Shown here in pieces: positions 1 to 8,748 of a DNA stretch of 64,000 nt (the first letter of the stretch is position 1; every line of letters starts with the position of its first letter). The notes below the pieces were generated by a model. That model saw nothing but the letters and a program-made list of their open reading frames with translations, made no database searches and was not told the origin of the DNA. The stretch comes from Anabaena lutea FACHB-196 (GTDB lineage: Bacteria; Cyanobacteriota; Cyanobacteriia; Cyanobacteriales; Nostocaceae). The position numbers and the translations under genes were made by a program. The stretch is taken from positions 1 through 64,000 of the forward strand of contig NZ_JACJST010000008.1 in the NCBI RefSeq assembly GCF_014698305.1, written 5' to 3'.

Positions 1-2
1 TA

Positions 3-80
3 ATGAGACTTAATCCCAATAAGCGTAAGTATTATCAACAAGGTCTAAGAGCTATGAATCTTATACAGTCTGTCTTTTAG
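3..80 (+). CDS. C-terminal end of a truncated ORF (unknown)
   Basis: An open frame enters from the left edge and stops at TAG 78-80, giving 25 residues that include KRKYYQQGLRAMNLIQ. A methionine lies at the very first complete codon, so this could also be a tiny ORF, but it reads more naturally as the tail of a gene starting outside the window. I do not recognise the family. Confidence 0.3.
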   Translation: MRLNPNKRKYYQQGLRAMNLIQSVF

Positions 81-134
81 TTGATCTTGTCCCCCCTTCA
101 GATAAATTTGTCACTGTTAATTATTCATGGGGTA

Positions 135-157
135 GGGGTTTAGCAATGCTAAACCCC
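135..157. repeat. REP-like palindrome, copy 1
   Basis: A perfect 11-bp arm GGGGTTTAGCA is followed one base later by its complement TGCTAAACCCC. The same palindrome recurs at 285, 951 and 25441. Copies 2 and 3 directly flank the transposase gene, which is the arrangement expected for REP elements mobilised by a REP-associated tyrosine transposase. Confidence 0.8.
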
Positions 158-284
158 CACAATATCAGGTGCAACACCAGCCAACATCATGCAATTTCCC
201 TATCCAAAAAAGTCCACAATCAATATCATTCATCAACATCAAAATCATTGCAGATTTGTTACCTGTTAACTATTCGTTGGGTTC

Positions 285-305
285 GGGTTTAGCAATGCTA
301 AACCC
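285..305. repeat. REP-like palindrome, copy 2 (upstream of transposase)
   Basis: Perfect 10-bp inverted repeat GGGTTTAGCA / TGCTAAACCC around one central base, 63 bp upstream of the transposase start. It matches copy 1, including the flanking CCTACA trinucleotides on the right. It probably acts as a left-hand recognition hairpin. Confidence 0.8.
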
Positions 306-368
306 CTACAATATTTACAATTTCGGGTATAATATCGGTAAATATCAAAATAATTCCCCAATATAAAA

Positions 369-935
369 ATGCCCTATAATCCCCAAATCCATCATCGCCG
401 TTCTATCAGATTAAAAAATTACGATTACACCCAAGAAGGTGCATATTTCATCACTATTTGTACCAAAAATAAACAATGTATTTTCGGTGATATCAAACAA
501 GGGGAAATGAAATTTAATTTATTAGGTACAATTGCCCGTGATTATTGGCAAGAAATACCCCAACATTTCCCCCATATCAAATTAGATATATTTGTGATTA
601 TGCCTAATCATATTCATGGCATATTATGGATTGTTGAGAAAATTAAAATTACGAATCAGCAACGAAATTTTGGTGAAATGATTCCTGGTTCAATTCCTTG
701 TGTAATTCGCTCTTATAAAAGTGCCGTTACTAAAAAGATTAATCAAATTTGTCATCAAAAAGGGATTTCTTCCGTATGGCAAATAAACTTTTATGAACAC
801 ATTAATCAGGATGAACAATCTTTAGAATCTATAAGACAATATATTATTAATAATCCTTTAAATTGGGACAATGATCCTGATAATCTGGGTAAAATTTATT
901 ATGATAATACATTGTTATTAGATGTACCTTTTTAG
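369..935 (+). CDS. REP-associated tyrosine transposase (RAYT, IS200/IS605-like Y1 family)
   Basis: This 188-residue protein has the length and signature of RAYT transposases. The N-terminus carries RRSIRLKNYDY followed by GAYFITICT, the HUH-type metal site is MPNHIHGIL (His81 and His83), and the likely catalytic tyrosine is Tyr158 in IRQYIINNP. RAYTs are single-stranded DNA endonucleases that bind hairpins of REP elements. Here matching palindromes sit 63 bp upstream and 16 bp downstream, so the gene and its substrate are together. The ribosome-binding site is weak. The frame is intact, so the protein may be active. There is no second orf (TnpB) and no classical IS ends. Confidence 0.9.
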   Translation: MPYNPQIHHRRSIRLKNYDYTQEGAYFITICTKNKQCIFGDIKQGEMKFNLLGTIARDYWQEIPQHFPHIKLDIFVIMPNHIHGILWIVEKIKITNQQRNFGEMIPGSIPCVIRSYKSAVTKKINQICHQKGISSVWQINFYEHINQDEQSLESIRQYIINNPLNWDNDPDNLGKIYYDNTLLLDVPF

Positions 936-950
936 TGTTGAGATTGGTAA

Positions 951-971
951 GGGTTTAGCATTGCTAAACCC
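951..971. repeat. REP-like palindrome, copy 3 (downstream of transposase)
   Basis: Inverted repeat GGGTTTAGCA / TGCTAAACCC, 16 bp after the transposase stop. It differs from copies 1 and 2 only in the central base (T instead of A), followed by CCTACG. It pairs with copy 2 to bracket the gene. Confidence 0.8.
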
Positions 972-1007
972 CTACGTTTTGCTGACTATCTACTACTCAG
1001 TTAATAA

Positions 1008-1505
1008 TTACCTACCCAAATACCGACTCGCTAACTTAATAGCATCAGCAATATCAACATCACCATCACCGTCAGTATCAAGGAATTTATTCAGCATTGG
1101 ATTTCCGCCAGATTGCAAGAAATTCAAAACTAAAGGCACTAATGTAGGTAATAATTGTTGAATCATTCCCGCATCTAAGCCAGTGCGCTGGGCTGCAACA
1201 TTTGCCACTTGTTGTTGAATGGCTGGAGAAAATAGTGTATCGACGGCTTGGGAATCTGGAGAAGTACCTGCAAATTGATTCACCAAATCTTGTACAGCTT
1301 CTGTTCCCTCTGTAGCTTGCTTCTCTTGCAAAGATGAATGTACCTGTTTACCGACTACGGATAAAACTGATTGAATGGTTGAGGTATCAGCACCAGTGTT
1401 ATTGCTTATCTGTTGAACAGTACTAACAATACTTAGCAGTGAACCTAAACCGCCTTGTTGATTAGAACTACTGACTGCACCGAGAATTTGATCAAAAAGT
1501 CCCAT
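1008..1505 (-). CDS. DUF937-type protein with a C-terminal EF-hand/dockerin-like calcium loop
   Basis: A 165-residue acidic, Gln/Ser-rich protein beginning MGLFDQILGAV, a typical start for DUF937/YidB-like proteins. Residues 110-132 form a hydrophobic helix region (MIQQLLPTLVPLVLNFLQ). Residues 143-154 read DTDGDGDVDIAD, a calcium-binding loop of the EF-hand/dockerin type with Asp at alternating positions. No signal peptide is visible, so it is probably cytoplasmic. Its role is unknown. It stands alone and diverges from the GTPase gene to its right; the promoter region between them is about 150 bp. The DUF937 assignment rests on overall composition and the N-terminus. Confidence 0.7.
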   Translation of the reverse strand: MGLFDQILGAVSSSNQQGGLGSLLSIVSTVQQISNNTGADTSTIQSVLSVVGKQVHSSLQEKQATEGTEAVQDLVNQFAGTSPDSQAVDTLFSPAIQQQVANVAAQRTGLDAGMIQQLLPTLVPLVLNFLQSGGNPMLNKFLDTDGDGDVDIADAIKLASRYLGR

Positions 1506-1661
1506 TCAGTTTTTTCTCCCTTTTTTCTGATTTTAGTAGTTCACCCAGGCAAATTTTCCTCAATCTACCAAATTGGGCTTTTTTATCTTCTGGAGAAAAA
1601 CACTTAACCGATTAAGATCAGAAGCATCTAGCTTCTTAATATCTATTTATCCTTGCTATTC

Positions 1662-3215
1662 ATGCCTCTGTCGCGCATAGTCACACTTATTGCTGGTCTG
1701 ATTATCATTTTGGGGTTAGCCGTGTGGCTGATTGATTCACTGTCACGGCTTTACTGGCAAATATCCTATTCTCCCCTATTAGGTAATCTGCTGCTGTTGC
1801 TGTTGATTCTACTCCTGGGAGGATTGGTTGCTGCTTTTGTCTATTATGTACTGATACTGCAATCTGGTGAGCAAAAATCCCGCTATAACCGCAGACGAGT
1901 TACTCCTGCTCAAATTCCCGCGGCTAAATCAGATGCGGCTTCTACCACTCTCCAAGCAGTACGCCAACAAGTAGCACAAATTCAAGATGAAGTTACCCGC
2001 CAAGCTTTACTAAGTCGCACTAAGGAAATTGAAGCTAATTTAGCCAGGGGAGAAATTCAAGTGGTGGTGTTTGGGACGGGAAGTGCTGGCAAAACTTCCC
2101 TAGTTAATGCGATTATGGGACGGATAGTCGGTCAAGTAGATGCACCAATGGGGACAACCCAAGTCGGGGAAACCTATTGTTTGCGCCTGAAAGGATTAGA
2201 ACGCAAAATTTTAATTACCGATACGCCGGGGATTTTAGAAGCGGGGGTAGCCGGAACAGAACGGGAACAATTAGCTAGGGCGTTGGCGACGGAAGCAGAT
2301 TTGTTGTTATTTGTGGTAGATAATGATTTAAGGCGTTCTGAATATGAGCCGTTAAAGGGTTTGGCGGAAATTGGTAAGCGATCGCTCTTAGTTCTCAACA
2401 AAACTGACTTATATACAGATGACGACAAGGAAACTATCCTCGCTCGATTGCGTCAACGGGTACTAGGATTTATCGCTCCTAATGATGTTGTAGCGATCGC
2501 AGCTAATCCCCAACTCGCAGAATTAGAAACCGGCGAAACCTTCCAACCAGAACCTGATATTATCCCCCTTTTGCGACGCATGGCCTCTGTCCTACGGGCT
2601 GAAGGTGAAGATTTAGTTGCAGATAATATTCTTTTACAATCTCTGCGGTTGGGAGAAGAAGCCCGAAAATTAATTGATTCTCAACGTCGCCGTCAAGCTG
2701 ATAAAATTGTTGAGCGTTTTCAGTGGATTGGCGCTGGTGTGGTATCTGTCACCCCTTTACCAATGGTAGATTTATTAGCTACCGCCGCAGTTAATGCCCA
2801 AATGGTAGTGGAAATTGGCAGAGTCTACGGTTGTGAATTGAACATGGAACGGGGACGAGAATTAGCCCTGTCTTTAGGTAAAACCATTGCAGGTTTAGGA
2901 ATTGTCAAAGGCGCAATAGAATTACTCTCAACTGCACTACAATTTCATGTAGCCACCTTTTTGATTGGTAGAGCTATCCAAGGCGTGACAGCAGCTTATT
3001 TAACGCGTATTGCTGGAAAAAGTTTTATTGAGTATTTTCGCCATGATCAAGACTGGGGTGATGGAGGAATGACAGAAGTAGTACAGCAACAGTTTCAGAT
3101 TAATCGCCGAGACGAGTTTATCAAAGTATTTATCCAAGAAGCGATCGCGAAAGTAGTCAAACCTCTCACAGACAGCTTTGAGGATAAACAAGAAAACGGC
3201 AAAGATTCTCGTTGA
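1662..3215 (+). CDS. Membrane-anchored GTPase with C-terminal DUF697 domain
   Basis: About 517 residues. Two hydrophobic segments near residues 7-25 and 40-67 anchor the N-terminus. A Ras-like G domain follows: G1 GTGSAGKTS (about 138-146), G3 DTPG (187-190) and G4 NKTD (246-249). The C-terminal third (QWIGAGVVSVTPLPMVDLLA onward) matches DUF697, a membrane-associated four-helix domain found in YcjF-like GTPases. The family is linked to envelope or stress processes, but no specific role can be given. I prefer ATG at 1662; a TTG three codons upstream is also in frame. Two HIP1 sites lie in the gene. It is monocistronic; a 577-bp gap separates it from the next kinase. Confidence 0.85.
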   Translation: MPLSRIVTLIAGLIIILGLAVWLIDSLSRLYWQISYSPLLGNLLLLLLILLLGGLVAAFVYYVLILQSGEQKSRYNRRRVTPAQIPAAKSDAASTTLQAVRQQVAQIQDEVTRQALLSRTKEIEANLARGEIQVVVFGTGSAGKTSLVNAIMGRIVGQVDAPMGTTQVGETYCLRLKGLERKILITDTPGILEAGVAGTEREQLARALATEADLLLFVVDNDLRRSEYEPLKGLAEIGKRSLLVLNKTDLYTDDDKETILARLRQRVLGFIAPNDVVAIAANPQLAELETGETFQPEPDIIPLLRRMASVLRAEGEDLVADNILLQSLRLGEEARKLIDSQRRRQADKIVERFQWIGAGVVSVTPLPMVDLLATAAVNAQMVVEIGRVYGCELNMERGRELALSLGKTIAGLGIVKGAIELLSTALQFHVATFLIGRAIQGVTAAYLTRIAGKSFIEYFRHDQDWGDGGMTEVVQQQFQINRRDEFIKVFIQEAIAKVVKPLTDSFEDKQENGKDSR

Positions 3216-3792
3216 ATAGAAGACTTTTTAGTCGCATCCATCAATCGGTTTCGCTTATAGCAGGAGTCAAGAGTCAGGAGACGCTTCGCAGACCTCCGGT
3301 TCAGGAGTAAAACCCTCTTGTAGTGAGAGTTTCATTATCAATTGATGTCCTAACCACCCTGTCCACGGCTATAATTACTTATTCAAAAAACTCGACCCGT
3401 CCCCCCGTTAGCCCTAATAAGTTTTTAACCGAACACAATATTACTCTACCCAACTCCCAAAACTCTATCCTTTTTTGTGTGTATTATCAAATTTAAGGCT
3501 TACAGTATAAACCCTTAAGTAATTAATTTATGTTTTATAAATTGATCAACTTCTAATCTAGTTGATTTTACCCATAGTTAAACGTCTCCCCATTTTGGAG
3601 AGAAGCTGAAAAAGCATGGAATCACTATGCTGATGACTATATCCAGAAGAAGACGGCAGTTGGGAGAAAGAAGTTTCTTGAACGTCTCTTAATTTAAAGA
3701 TACAAATAATTATTTCTCAGTATTCCGGAAAGTACAAGGAAATTCAGAAAAGGTATGTAACAAGAATATAAAAATTTCTCAGTAACAAATAT
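3216..3792. other. 577-bp intergenic region with interspersed repeats
   Basis: No coding frame is convincing. The region holds a degenerate direct-repeat stretch (CAGGAGTCAAGAGTCAGGAG near 3262), an interspersed repeat at 3342-3430 whose two halves recur near 36038 and 34598, and a hairpin ATCAACT/AGTTGAT at 3545-3566 followed by TTTT, which could be a weak terminator. The last about 100 bp must hold the promoter of the kinase gene. Confidence 0.5.
3342..3430. repeat. Interspersed repeat shared with 34598 and 36038
   Basis: The left half begins TTGATGTCCTAACCACC and recurs as TTGATGTCCTAAACGCC at 36038 between minC and minD. The right half, with AAAACTCGACCCGTCC and AGCCCTAATAA, recurs near 34598-34635. 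The two other copies look like separated halves of one unit. Confidence 0.6.
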
Positions 3793-5586
3793 ATGAATCA
3801 GCAAATAATTGGTAAATTACTACAAGGGCGTTACCACATTGTGCAAAGCCTTGGTGCAGGGGTGTTTGGACAAACCTATATCGCTGAAGATGTCCATTAC
3901 CCAGAAAAACCCAAATATGTCGTCAAGCTGCTGAAAGTCAACAGCCATCAATCTACTTCCTATTTTGACTACCTGAGATTACGGTTTCTGACTGAAACAG
4001 AAACTCTCAAGCATTTAGGAGGCCATAACCAAATTCCCCAACTCATCACCTGCTTTGAAGAAAATGAACGATTTTACTTAGTACAAGAATATATTGCTGG
4101 ACAGCCTTTGTCGGTTGAATTACATAGAAATAAACAAATGGAACGTCAGTGGAGTGTTCCTGAAGTTATGGAGTTTCTCGAAGATGCTTTAGGGATTCTC
4201 GCATTTGTTCACTCCCAAGGCTTCATTCACTGTGATATCAAACCAGAAAACTTAATCAGACGTAATTCTGATGGTAAATTAGTGTTAATTGATTTTGGAT
4301 CAATTCAGCCAATTGACTTTAGTATAGATGCTGAATTACCCATTTCCCAGATTCCTGTAACTTCATTAGGTTACATCCCACCAGAGCAATTTCTTGGACA
4401 AACACAACCCAATAGCGATCTTTATGCTTTGGGGATGATTGCTATCCAAGGTTTAACAGGATTAACACCTTTGCAATTAACAATTGATCCTGCTACTAAT
4501 GAAATACCCTGGTGTCTTGATAATCACCCAAGTGATGATTATCTAGCTGTTTTCCTCAGCCAAATGATTCGCTATAATTACCAAGAGCGTTTTCAGTCTG
4601 CAAATGAAGCGCTGTGGGTATTCAAACATATAAAATGGGAAACCCAGCTAGAAGAATTTGTCGCAGCACAGTCTCCAATTTCTGTAGAGACATCTGTAAA
4701 AAATCAAAACAATAAAAACAATAAACAAAGAAAATCTGATCCATTATTAGCAGGAATGCGATTAGGATTAACTATTAATTCTGTAATAGTTGGATTAGGA
4801 GTATATGCTTTAGTTAATAATTCTCTCAGCTACTCAGAAACAGGAACCTTATCTAAAGCAATAGCAGAATATCAAGCCGGAGATTTAGAAAAAGCAATTA
4901 GTTTAGCTAAATCAATTCCTTCCTATAGCAACGTATATCCAGAAGCTCAAGAGACAATTGCAGAATGGCAAAAGCAATGGCACAATGATACAAAAAAGTA
5001 TTTAGTAGCTGAACAGGCTTTAAATGACGGTAAACTGTCACAGGTTATGAATTTTATTCCTCAAATTCCATACACTTCATACTGGCGTACTCAAAGAGAA
5101 AAATTAATTGAGAAAACCCTAACTAACCTGGAAGAAAAAACACACGCCTTATTAAACAAAGCCTACGCTAGTGCCGAAAATAGAGATTTTTCCGCTGCTT
5201 TAGAATACCTGCGTCAAGTTCCTCCAGAAAGTTCTGCTGGTGCTATAGTCCAAAAGAAGTTAGCTGAATACAATCAAAAAAAGCAAATGAGAGCCGGATA
5301 TTTTTTACATACAGCCTATCAAAAAGCTTTAATAAGTGATTTTTCAAGCGCGATAAAATTTCTAGAAAAAATTACTCAAGATACTGATGTTTATCCTCAA
5401 GCTCAAATCAAATTGCAAGAGTATAAAACAAAACTAAAAATTCGGGAGAAAGTTCAAAATACTCTCAGAGTAAAAAAAGTTTTTCCTGTCAATCAATCGA
5501 CTACATTGGGACAGATAGACTCAGATACTAAAACTGCATATTTTTACTCGCCCGATTCTCCGCGAGAAATAAATATTAGCAGTTAG
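3793..5586 (+). CDS. Ser/Thr protein kinase with transmembrane segment and TPR-like C-terminal region
   Basis: 597 residues. The kinase domain spans about 1-280: glycine loop LGAGVFGQ (20-27), VAIK-type lysine in YVVKLL (Lys45), catalytic loop HCDIKPEN (146-153; Cys replaces the usual Arg of HRD), DFG (167-169). A single transmembrane helix lies near 320-343. The C-terminal 250 residues form helical repeats built on phrases such as AIAEYQAGDLEKAI and AALEYLRQVPPES, consistent with irregular TPR-like pairs on the far side of the membrane. The HCD change suggests an RD-independent kinase. The next gene is another kinase with the same architecture, oriented tail-to-tail 42 bp away, so the pair probably arose by duplication. 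Confidence 0.88.
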   Translation: MNQQIIGKLLQGRYHIVQSLGAGVFGQTYIAEDVHYPEKPKYVVKLLKVNSHQSTSYFDYLRLRFLTETETLKHLGGHNQIPQLITCFEENERFYLVQEYIAGQPLSVELHRNKQMERQWSVPEVMEFLEDALGILAFVHSQGFIHCDIKPENLIRRNSDGKLVLIDFGSIQPIDFSIDAELPISQIPVTSLGYIPPEQFLGQTQPNSDLYALGMIAIQGLTGLTPLQLTIDPATNEIPWCLDNHPSDDYLAVFLSQMIRYNYQERFQSANEALWVFKHIKWETQLEEFVAAQSPISVETSVKNQNNKNNKQRKSDPLLAGMRLGLTINSVIVGLGVYALVNNSLSYSETGTLSKAIAEYQAGDLEKAISLAKSIPSYSNVYPEAQETIAEWQKQWHNDTKKYLVAEQALNDGKLSQVMNFIPQIPYTSYWRTQREKLIEKTLTNLEEKTHALLNKAYASAENRDFSAALEYLRQVPPESSAGAIVQKKLAEYNQKKQMRAGYFLHTAYQKALISDFSSAIKFLEKITQDTDVYPQAQIKLQEYKTKLKIREKVQNTLRVKKVFPVNQSTTLGQIDSDTKTAYFYSPDSPREINISS

Positions 5587-5628
5587 ATAACCTGATTGGA
5601 AAAATTAACATCATTTAAGATTATTTTT

Positions 5629-7740
5629 TTAAGAGTTTGAATTAGGCATTCGCAAAATCGGTACAATTATAGAGCGAGATTTTTCAGATGACAATTGAGT
5701 TTGTGCTTGTTTGATAGCATCTATTGCTTGTTGGTAATCAGGTTTGTATTTAATGGCTTGTTCATAAGATGAAATCGCTTCTGGATATTGTCTTAAATTT
5801 AAAAAAGCATTACCTCGGCTATACCAACTTTCGTGATGACTTGGTTGATAGCGAACTGCTTTATTATAGGATTCAATTGCATCTGCGTATCTTTGTAAAT
5901 TATATTGTGAATTACCTAAATTATACCACACTTGATAATTATTTTTCTTTAAATAAATTGCTTTATTATAAGCTTCGATTGCTTCTGCATACCTTTGAGT
6001 TTGATGTAGTGACCAACCAATATTATACCAAGATAGATAGTTGTCAGGATTATATTTAATGACTTGTCGAAAAGAATCAATTGCTTCTGGATATCTTCGC
6101 AAAGTAATTAAAACATTACCTCTAGAAAACCAAGCTTGATAATAATTAGGTTTGTACTGCACCACTTTATCATAAGCCTTAAAAGCATCTTCATAGCGAT
6201 TTAAATTCACCAGGGAATTTCCCCAATTATACAAAGCAGCTTCATAGTCTGGTTTTAATTCCACCGCTTTTGTATATGCTGTAATTGCATCATCATATTG
6301 TTTTAAAGTTTGTAATGCGAAACCTTTCTTATACCAAGTTTCATAATTATCTGGTTGCAATTCAATTGCTTGATCATAAGATTTAATAGCATTATCGTAT
6401 TGTTTTAAATTTCTGAATGCATCACCTTTAGCATTCCACATCTCTGGATAATTATTTTTTATTTTTAACGCTTTATCAAAAGCAGAAATTGCTTCTGAAT
6501 AACGCTGTAAACTTGCCAAAGCAAAACCTCTCCCAGCCCAAGCTTCTAAATAATCAGGCTGAATTTGAATAGCTTTATCATAGGACAATAGTGATTCTTG
6601 ATATTTTTTTAATTCAAATAATGCTTTACCTTTACCATACCAGCCTTGAAAGTAATTGACTTTAATATTAATTGCTTTTTCATAAACTGCAAGTGCATCC
6701 TCATAGCGATGTAACTGCAAAAGTGTATTTCCTTGATTATATAATTCTGTCGCATTCTTAGTATTAATTTTGTTGAAAATAAATATTGATACTGTTCCCC
6801 CCAAACCTAGTAAAAATATGCCTAATATTAATTTGATAAATAAACCTTTTTTAGATTGTTGAGGTTTGAGATTATTAATTGAAGTAGCAGGACTTAAAGC
6901 TATTGTCCCAGATGGAGGTTTAATTAATTCTTGAAGTGCCTGTAATGCCACCGTGGCTGAACCAAAACGTTGACGAAAATCATAACAAACCATTTTGTCT
7001 AAAAAGTCAGCAAATTCTGATGTGACTATGGCATGATTTCGCCAAATAATTTCATTATTTTCGGAATCTTGTTCTATTTGTTCAGGTGATAATCCTGTGA
7101 TTGCTTGAATGGCAATTATTCCTAATGCATAGATATCACTACTTAATTTTGGTGTTCCTTGCGCTTGTTCTCCCGGCATATAACCAGGTGTACCAATAAC
7201 GATGGTAGATTTAGTTTTACCTGTGGGAGCAATTATTTGGGTTGTGATTTCTTTAACTGCACCAAAATCAATTAAAATTAATTTGCTATCTTGATCACGT
7301 CTGAGAATATTACGCGGGTTAACATCACGGTGAATTACTTTTTGTTGATGTACAAAGTCTAAAACTTCTAAAATCTCTTGTAACAACAAAACTACTTGAT
7401 CTTGACTGAGGATTTTTCCAGGTGGTAACTCTTGACCTAGATCATGACCGATAATGAATTCCTGCACAAGATAGAATTCGGCATTTTCCTCAAAGTAGGC
7501 TAAAAGTTGGGGAATACAATCATGAGTTCCTAACTTGTATAAAACCTGTGCTTCTGTATCAAATAGCCGCCTAGCTATTTCCAAAGTGGCTGCATTAGTT
7601 GACTGAGGCTTGAGTTTCTTGACAACGCACTGGGGTGAGCCAGGTAAATGAGTATCATAAGCTACGTAAGTTTCACCAAATCCCCCTCCTCCCAGGTGGC
7701 TGATAATCTGGTATCTTCCAACAAGTGTGTTTCCTAGCAT
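5629..7740 (-). CDS. Ser/Thr protein kinase with ten TPR repeats
   Basis: 703 residues. The N-terminal kinase domain has glycine loop LGGGGFGE (16-23), lysine in CVVKKL (41 or 42), catalytic loop HRDVNPRN (137-144) and DFG (158-160). The lysine of the usual HRDxKPxN is asparagine here (position 141), which may lower activity. A transmembrane helix covers about 300-323. Residues 330-675 are ten consecutive 34-residue TPR units ending in the classic W-x-x-x-G ... A-x-x-x-Y-x-x-A-I pattern. Such proteins bind partners through the TPR face. The start ATG is at 7738-7740. Its 3' end faces the other kinase gene. Confidence 0.9.
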   Translation of the reverse strand: MLGNTLVGRYQIISHLGGGGFGETYVAYDTHLPGSPQCVVKKLKPQSTNAATLEIARRLFDTEAQVLYKLGTHDCIPQLLAYFEENAEFYLVQEFIIGHDLGQELPPGKILSQDQVVLLLQEILEVLDFVHQQKVIHRDVNPRNILRRDQDSKLILIDFGAVKEITTQIIAPTGKTKSTIVIGTPGYMPGEQAQGTPKLSSDIYALGIIAIQAITGLSPEQIEQDSENNEIIWRNHAIVTSEFADFLDKMVCYDFRQRFGSATVALQALQELIKPPSGTIALSPATSINNLKPQQSKKGLFIKLILGIFLLGLGGTVSIFIFNKINTKNATELYNQGNTLLQLHRYEDALAVYEKAINIKVNYFQGWYGKGKALFELKKYQESLLSYDKAIQIQPDYLEAWAGRGFALASLQRYSEAISAFDKALKIKNNYPEMWNAKGDAFRNLKQYDNAIKSYDQAIELQPDNYETWYKKGFALQTLKQYDDAITAYTKAVELKPDYEAALYNWGNSLVNLNRYEDAFKAYDKVVQYKPNYYQAWFSRGNVLITLRRYPEAIDSFRQVIKYNPDNYLSWYNIGWSLHQTQRYAEAIEAYNKAIYLKKNNYQVWYNLGNSQYNLQRYADAIESYNKAVRYQPSHHESWYSRGNAFLNLRQYPEAISSYEQAIKYKPDYQQAIDAIKQAQTQLSSEKSRSIIVPILRMPNSNS

Positions 7741-7851
7741 CTCGGTTGCTGAGTTGAGTGCAATATTACCTGATTACATCTTGCCACAGGGGACTGGGGA
7801 GATGAGGACGCGGGGAGAAGAGGACACGGGGAAAATTAAGAATTCCCTGTT

Positions 7852-7991
7852 TACGAATTACCAATTACGAATTACGCATTACCAATTACCAATTACCAAT
7901 TACCAATTACCAATTACCAATTACCAATTACCAATTACGAATTACGAATTACGAATTACCAATTACCAATTACCAATTACCAATTACCAAT
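7852..7991. repeat. Heptamer short tandem repeat (STRR) array, about 20 units
   Basis: 140 bp made of the 7-bp unit AATTACC with variant AATTACG, giving about 20 contiguous copies. The related heptamer arrays at 47975-48113 and 37301-37332 show that these repeats are spread through this genome. STRRs of this kind are known from Nostoc/Anabaena. The array ends three bases before the ATG of the rhomboid-like gene. Confidence 0.95.
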
Positions 7992-7994
7992 TAT

Positions 7995-8702
7995 ATGATT
8001 CCTATTAGTGATAACATTCAGAGTTGGAAAAAGCCAATTATTACTTATTGGTTGATTGGGATTAATCTTGGTATATTTTGTTGGGAACTTAAATTAGATG
8101 CAAGTAATCAATTAAGTTCTTTTGTGAATAGTTGGGGGATAATTCCAGAGCAAACTAATGCGGCGATAACAAATGCCATTTTTTATAATTCAGCAGCTTG
8201 GATAGTTGTATTTTGGCGGTTAATTTCTCTACCTCTAGCGCTATTTTTGCATAGCAGTTTTAGTCAAATACTCGGCAATCTAATTTTTTTATGGGTGTTT
8301 GGTAAGACTATAGAAAGGGTTTTAGGACAACAAAGATATTTATTGATTTACTTAGTTGCTGGTATTTTTACTGGAATAGTGCAAATTTTCATGGAACCAA
8401 AGCTAAGTGTAGCAGTGATTGGAGCTAATGGAGCGATTGCATCTATTTTAGGAGCTTATATCATGAAGTTTCCTCAAGCTAAAATATATTCGATATTGCC
8501 TTTAATTATTGTATTCGTCCCAGTGGAAATACCAGCTTTTTTATATTTATTTTGGTGGTTTGTTCAGCAGCTATTTTATGGAATTGGCAGTTTAAATATT
8601 TCTGGTGGTGTAGCTAATCTTGGTTATTGGGGACAATTTGCAGGATTAGTTACAGGTGCGGCTTTTATGCGAATGGTGCAACGACGTTACAATAATTCGT
8701 AA
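7995..8702 (+). CDS. Rhomboid-like membrane protein, apparently without protease residues
   Basis: 235 residues with about six hydrophobic segments. The rhomboid scaffold is clear: an L1-like LHSSFSQILGN (His86, Asn95) before FLWVFGKTIE, then RYLLIYLVAG, then GANGAIASILGAY (143-155) where rhomboids have GxSG, then a last helix with YWGQFAG where the catalytic His is expected. The nucleophile Ser is therefore Asn145 and the His is Tyr211, so peptide hydrolysis is not expected; it resembles inactive rhomboids (pseudoproteases). The ATG follows the heptamer array directly, with no ribosome-binding site visible between them. A downstream start is unlikely because residues 11-30 form the first helix. 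Confidence 0.8.
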   Translation: MIPISDNIQSWKKPIITYWLIGINLGIFCWELKLDASNQLSSFVNSWGIIPEQTNAAITNAIFYNSAAWIVVFWRLISLPLALFLHSSFSQILGNLIFLWVFGKTIERVLGQQRYLLIYLVAGIFTGIVQIFMEPKLSVAVIGANGAIASILGAYIMKFPQAKIYSILPLIIVFVPVEIPAFLYLFWWFVQQLFYGIGSLNISGGVANLGYWGQFAGLVTGAAFMRMVQRRYNNS

Positions 8703-8748
8703 TTAAGTTTTATGTTATAACGAAGTTTAGATAGTTTCAGCTTCTCAT

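Noticed and set aside
169-366. 65-codon ORF upstream of the transposase
   Set aside because: It runs through a REP palindrome and has no family-like sequence; read as noncoding.
7852-7991. Possible CRISPR array
   Set aside because: Units are 7 bp with no unique spacers, so it is an STRR array and not CRISPR.
7727-8008. 93-codon ORF across the heptamer array
   Set aside because: Its sequence is a translation of the AATTACC repeats (ITNYQLP periods); it overlaps both neighbouring gene starts.
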